Source of the DNA: Bigelowiella natans CCMP2755
Taxonomy: Eukaryota; Cercozoa; Chlorarachniophyceae
Assembly: GCA_000320545.1 (NCBI GenBank)
Contig: ADNK01000048.1
Location: forward strand, 62,001-126,000
Direction: 5' to 3'
Length of the DNA stretch: 64,000 bases
The notes under the pieces are model-generated. The model saw nothing but the letters and a program-made list of their open reading frames with translations, searched no databases and had not been told where the DNA came from. Every line of letters begins with the position of its first letter. Within the stretch, counting starts at the first letter, position 1. The position numbers were made by a program, and so were the translations under genes. Below are positions 63,493-64,000 of this stretch, piece after piece.

Positions 63493-64000
63493 ATGGAGAT
63501 TCTAAACGACGACGCGGTGTTCAATGAAGGGACAGAGGAGAAGAAACCTCCTATGAGCAAAAGGCTCCTGGCGGAGAAGAATGTTGACGAAAAAGCCGGC
63601 GCAGAAGGTATTTACACTACTTTTTACACGACTTTTAGGATTTCAGCGGGCCTAGATCATGGTCCGGCGTCTCATGCGGAATATGTGCTATGCAATTAGA
63701 TTACTTATACTTGCGCCGGAGTGGGATTGACAATCCAGAGGAGTTTATGAGAGCACGGAGAGAAGAAGGTACCCAGCACACTCTTTTCCAGATCGTGTCC
63801 TGATCCTTATGAATATCAGCAAAGCCTCTCCGCGATCGATATTACTGCTTCAAACCGCTTGAGGCAATACCTATCTACGAGGAAGAGAGCGATGAAAAGG
63901 CGGCAAATAATCATCTTATAAACGCGGTTTTTGAACAAATCGATCCCGAGAAAGTCGACACTCTGAGAAGGTGGGAGACCCCTTCCGAAGAAGAAAAGAG
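63493..64000 (+). CDS. Unknown protein, 5' part (continues past the window)
   Basis: Start ATG 63493 (MEILNDDAVFNEGTEEKKPP). Exons about 63493-63608, 63700-63770 and 63822 to the edge join in phase; codon splits at E|DYLYLRRSGIDNPEEFM and E|AKPLRDRYYCF are open throughout. The reading is charged, with an acidic and Lys-rich start and a run of YEEESDEKAANNHLINA. It is not a family I recognise, and no domain is complete in the window. Confidence 0.6.

Overview
The window is nuclear DNA of a eukaryote with small, intron-rich genes: GT-AG introns, mostly about 40-150 bases and sometimes with a TACTAAC branch point, short exons, and many microsatellites. A kinase with EF-hands (a CDPK, absent from animals and fungi) lies with a FAM227-like gene, which belongs to a family of flagellated eukaryotes, and a Popeye-type membrane protein. 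This suggests a flagellated protist or alga; the species cannot be fixed from sequence alone. No rRNA, tRNA, CRISPR array or transposase gene was seen.

Layout from left to right: a Popeye-like three-pass membrane protein with a cyclic-nucleotide-binding fold (1-2588, +, entering from outside the window); a Ser-rich multipass membrane protein (3831-5184, -); an unassigned exon-like stretch (5350-5736, +); a BRAP/BRAP2-type RING E3 ligase (5853-10085, +); ALG1 of dolichol-linked glycan synthesis (11220-12713, +); a FAM227/FWWh protein (13682-18295, -) whose start codon touches that of a divergent multipass membrane protein (18289-19644, +); a giant VPS13-family bridge-like lipid transfer protein taking up a third of the window (21013-43179, -); cytosolic seryl-tRNA synthetase (43767-46898, +); GAPDH (47869-49099, -); a RING + PHD protein (50154-51686, +); a SETD9-like SET protein (52379-54016, -); a HEAT-repeat karyopherin-like protein (54723-58588, +); a CDPK (59508-62670, -); and the 5' part of an unknown gene (63493 to the right edge, +).

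The genes are unrelated housekeeping, trafficking and signalling genes, not one pathway. Orientation is nearly strictly alternating, so promoters are mostly shared in divergent spacers and 3' ends meet in convergent spacers. The spacers at gene 3' ends are about 0.7-1.4 kb and visibly rich in palindromic GCATGC, GCTAGC and CATG words, which the genes do not explain. Other structural oddities are a bulged 24-bp-stem hairpin between the VPS13 and SerRS genes, overlapping divergent start codons at 18289-18295, an AT-rich direct repeat around a 16-base palindrome near 47100, and heavy homopolymer amino-acid inserts limited almost wholly to the VPS13 gene.

Exon ends were read by eye from splice consensus and reading phase. 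Gene extents are good to a few tens of bases unless an entry says otherwise.
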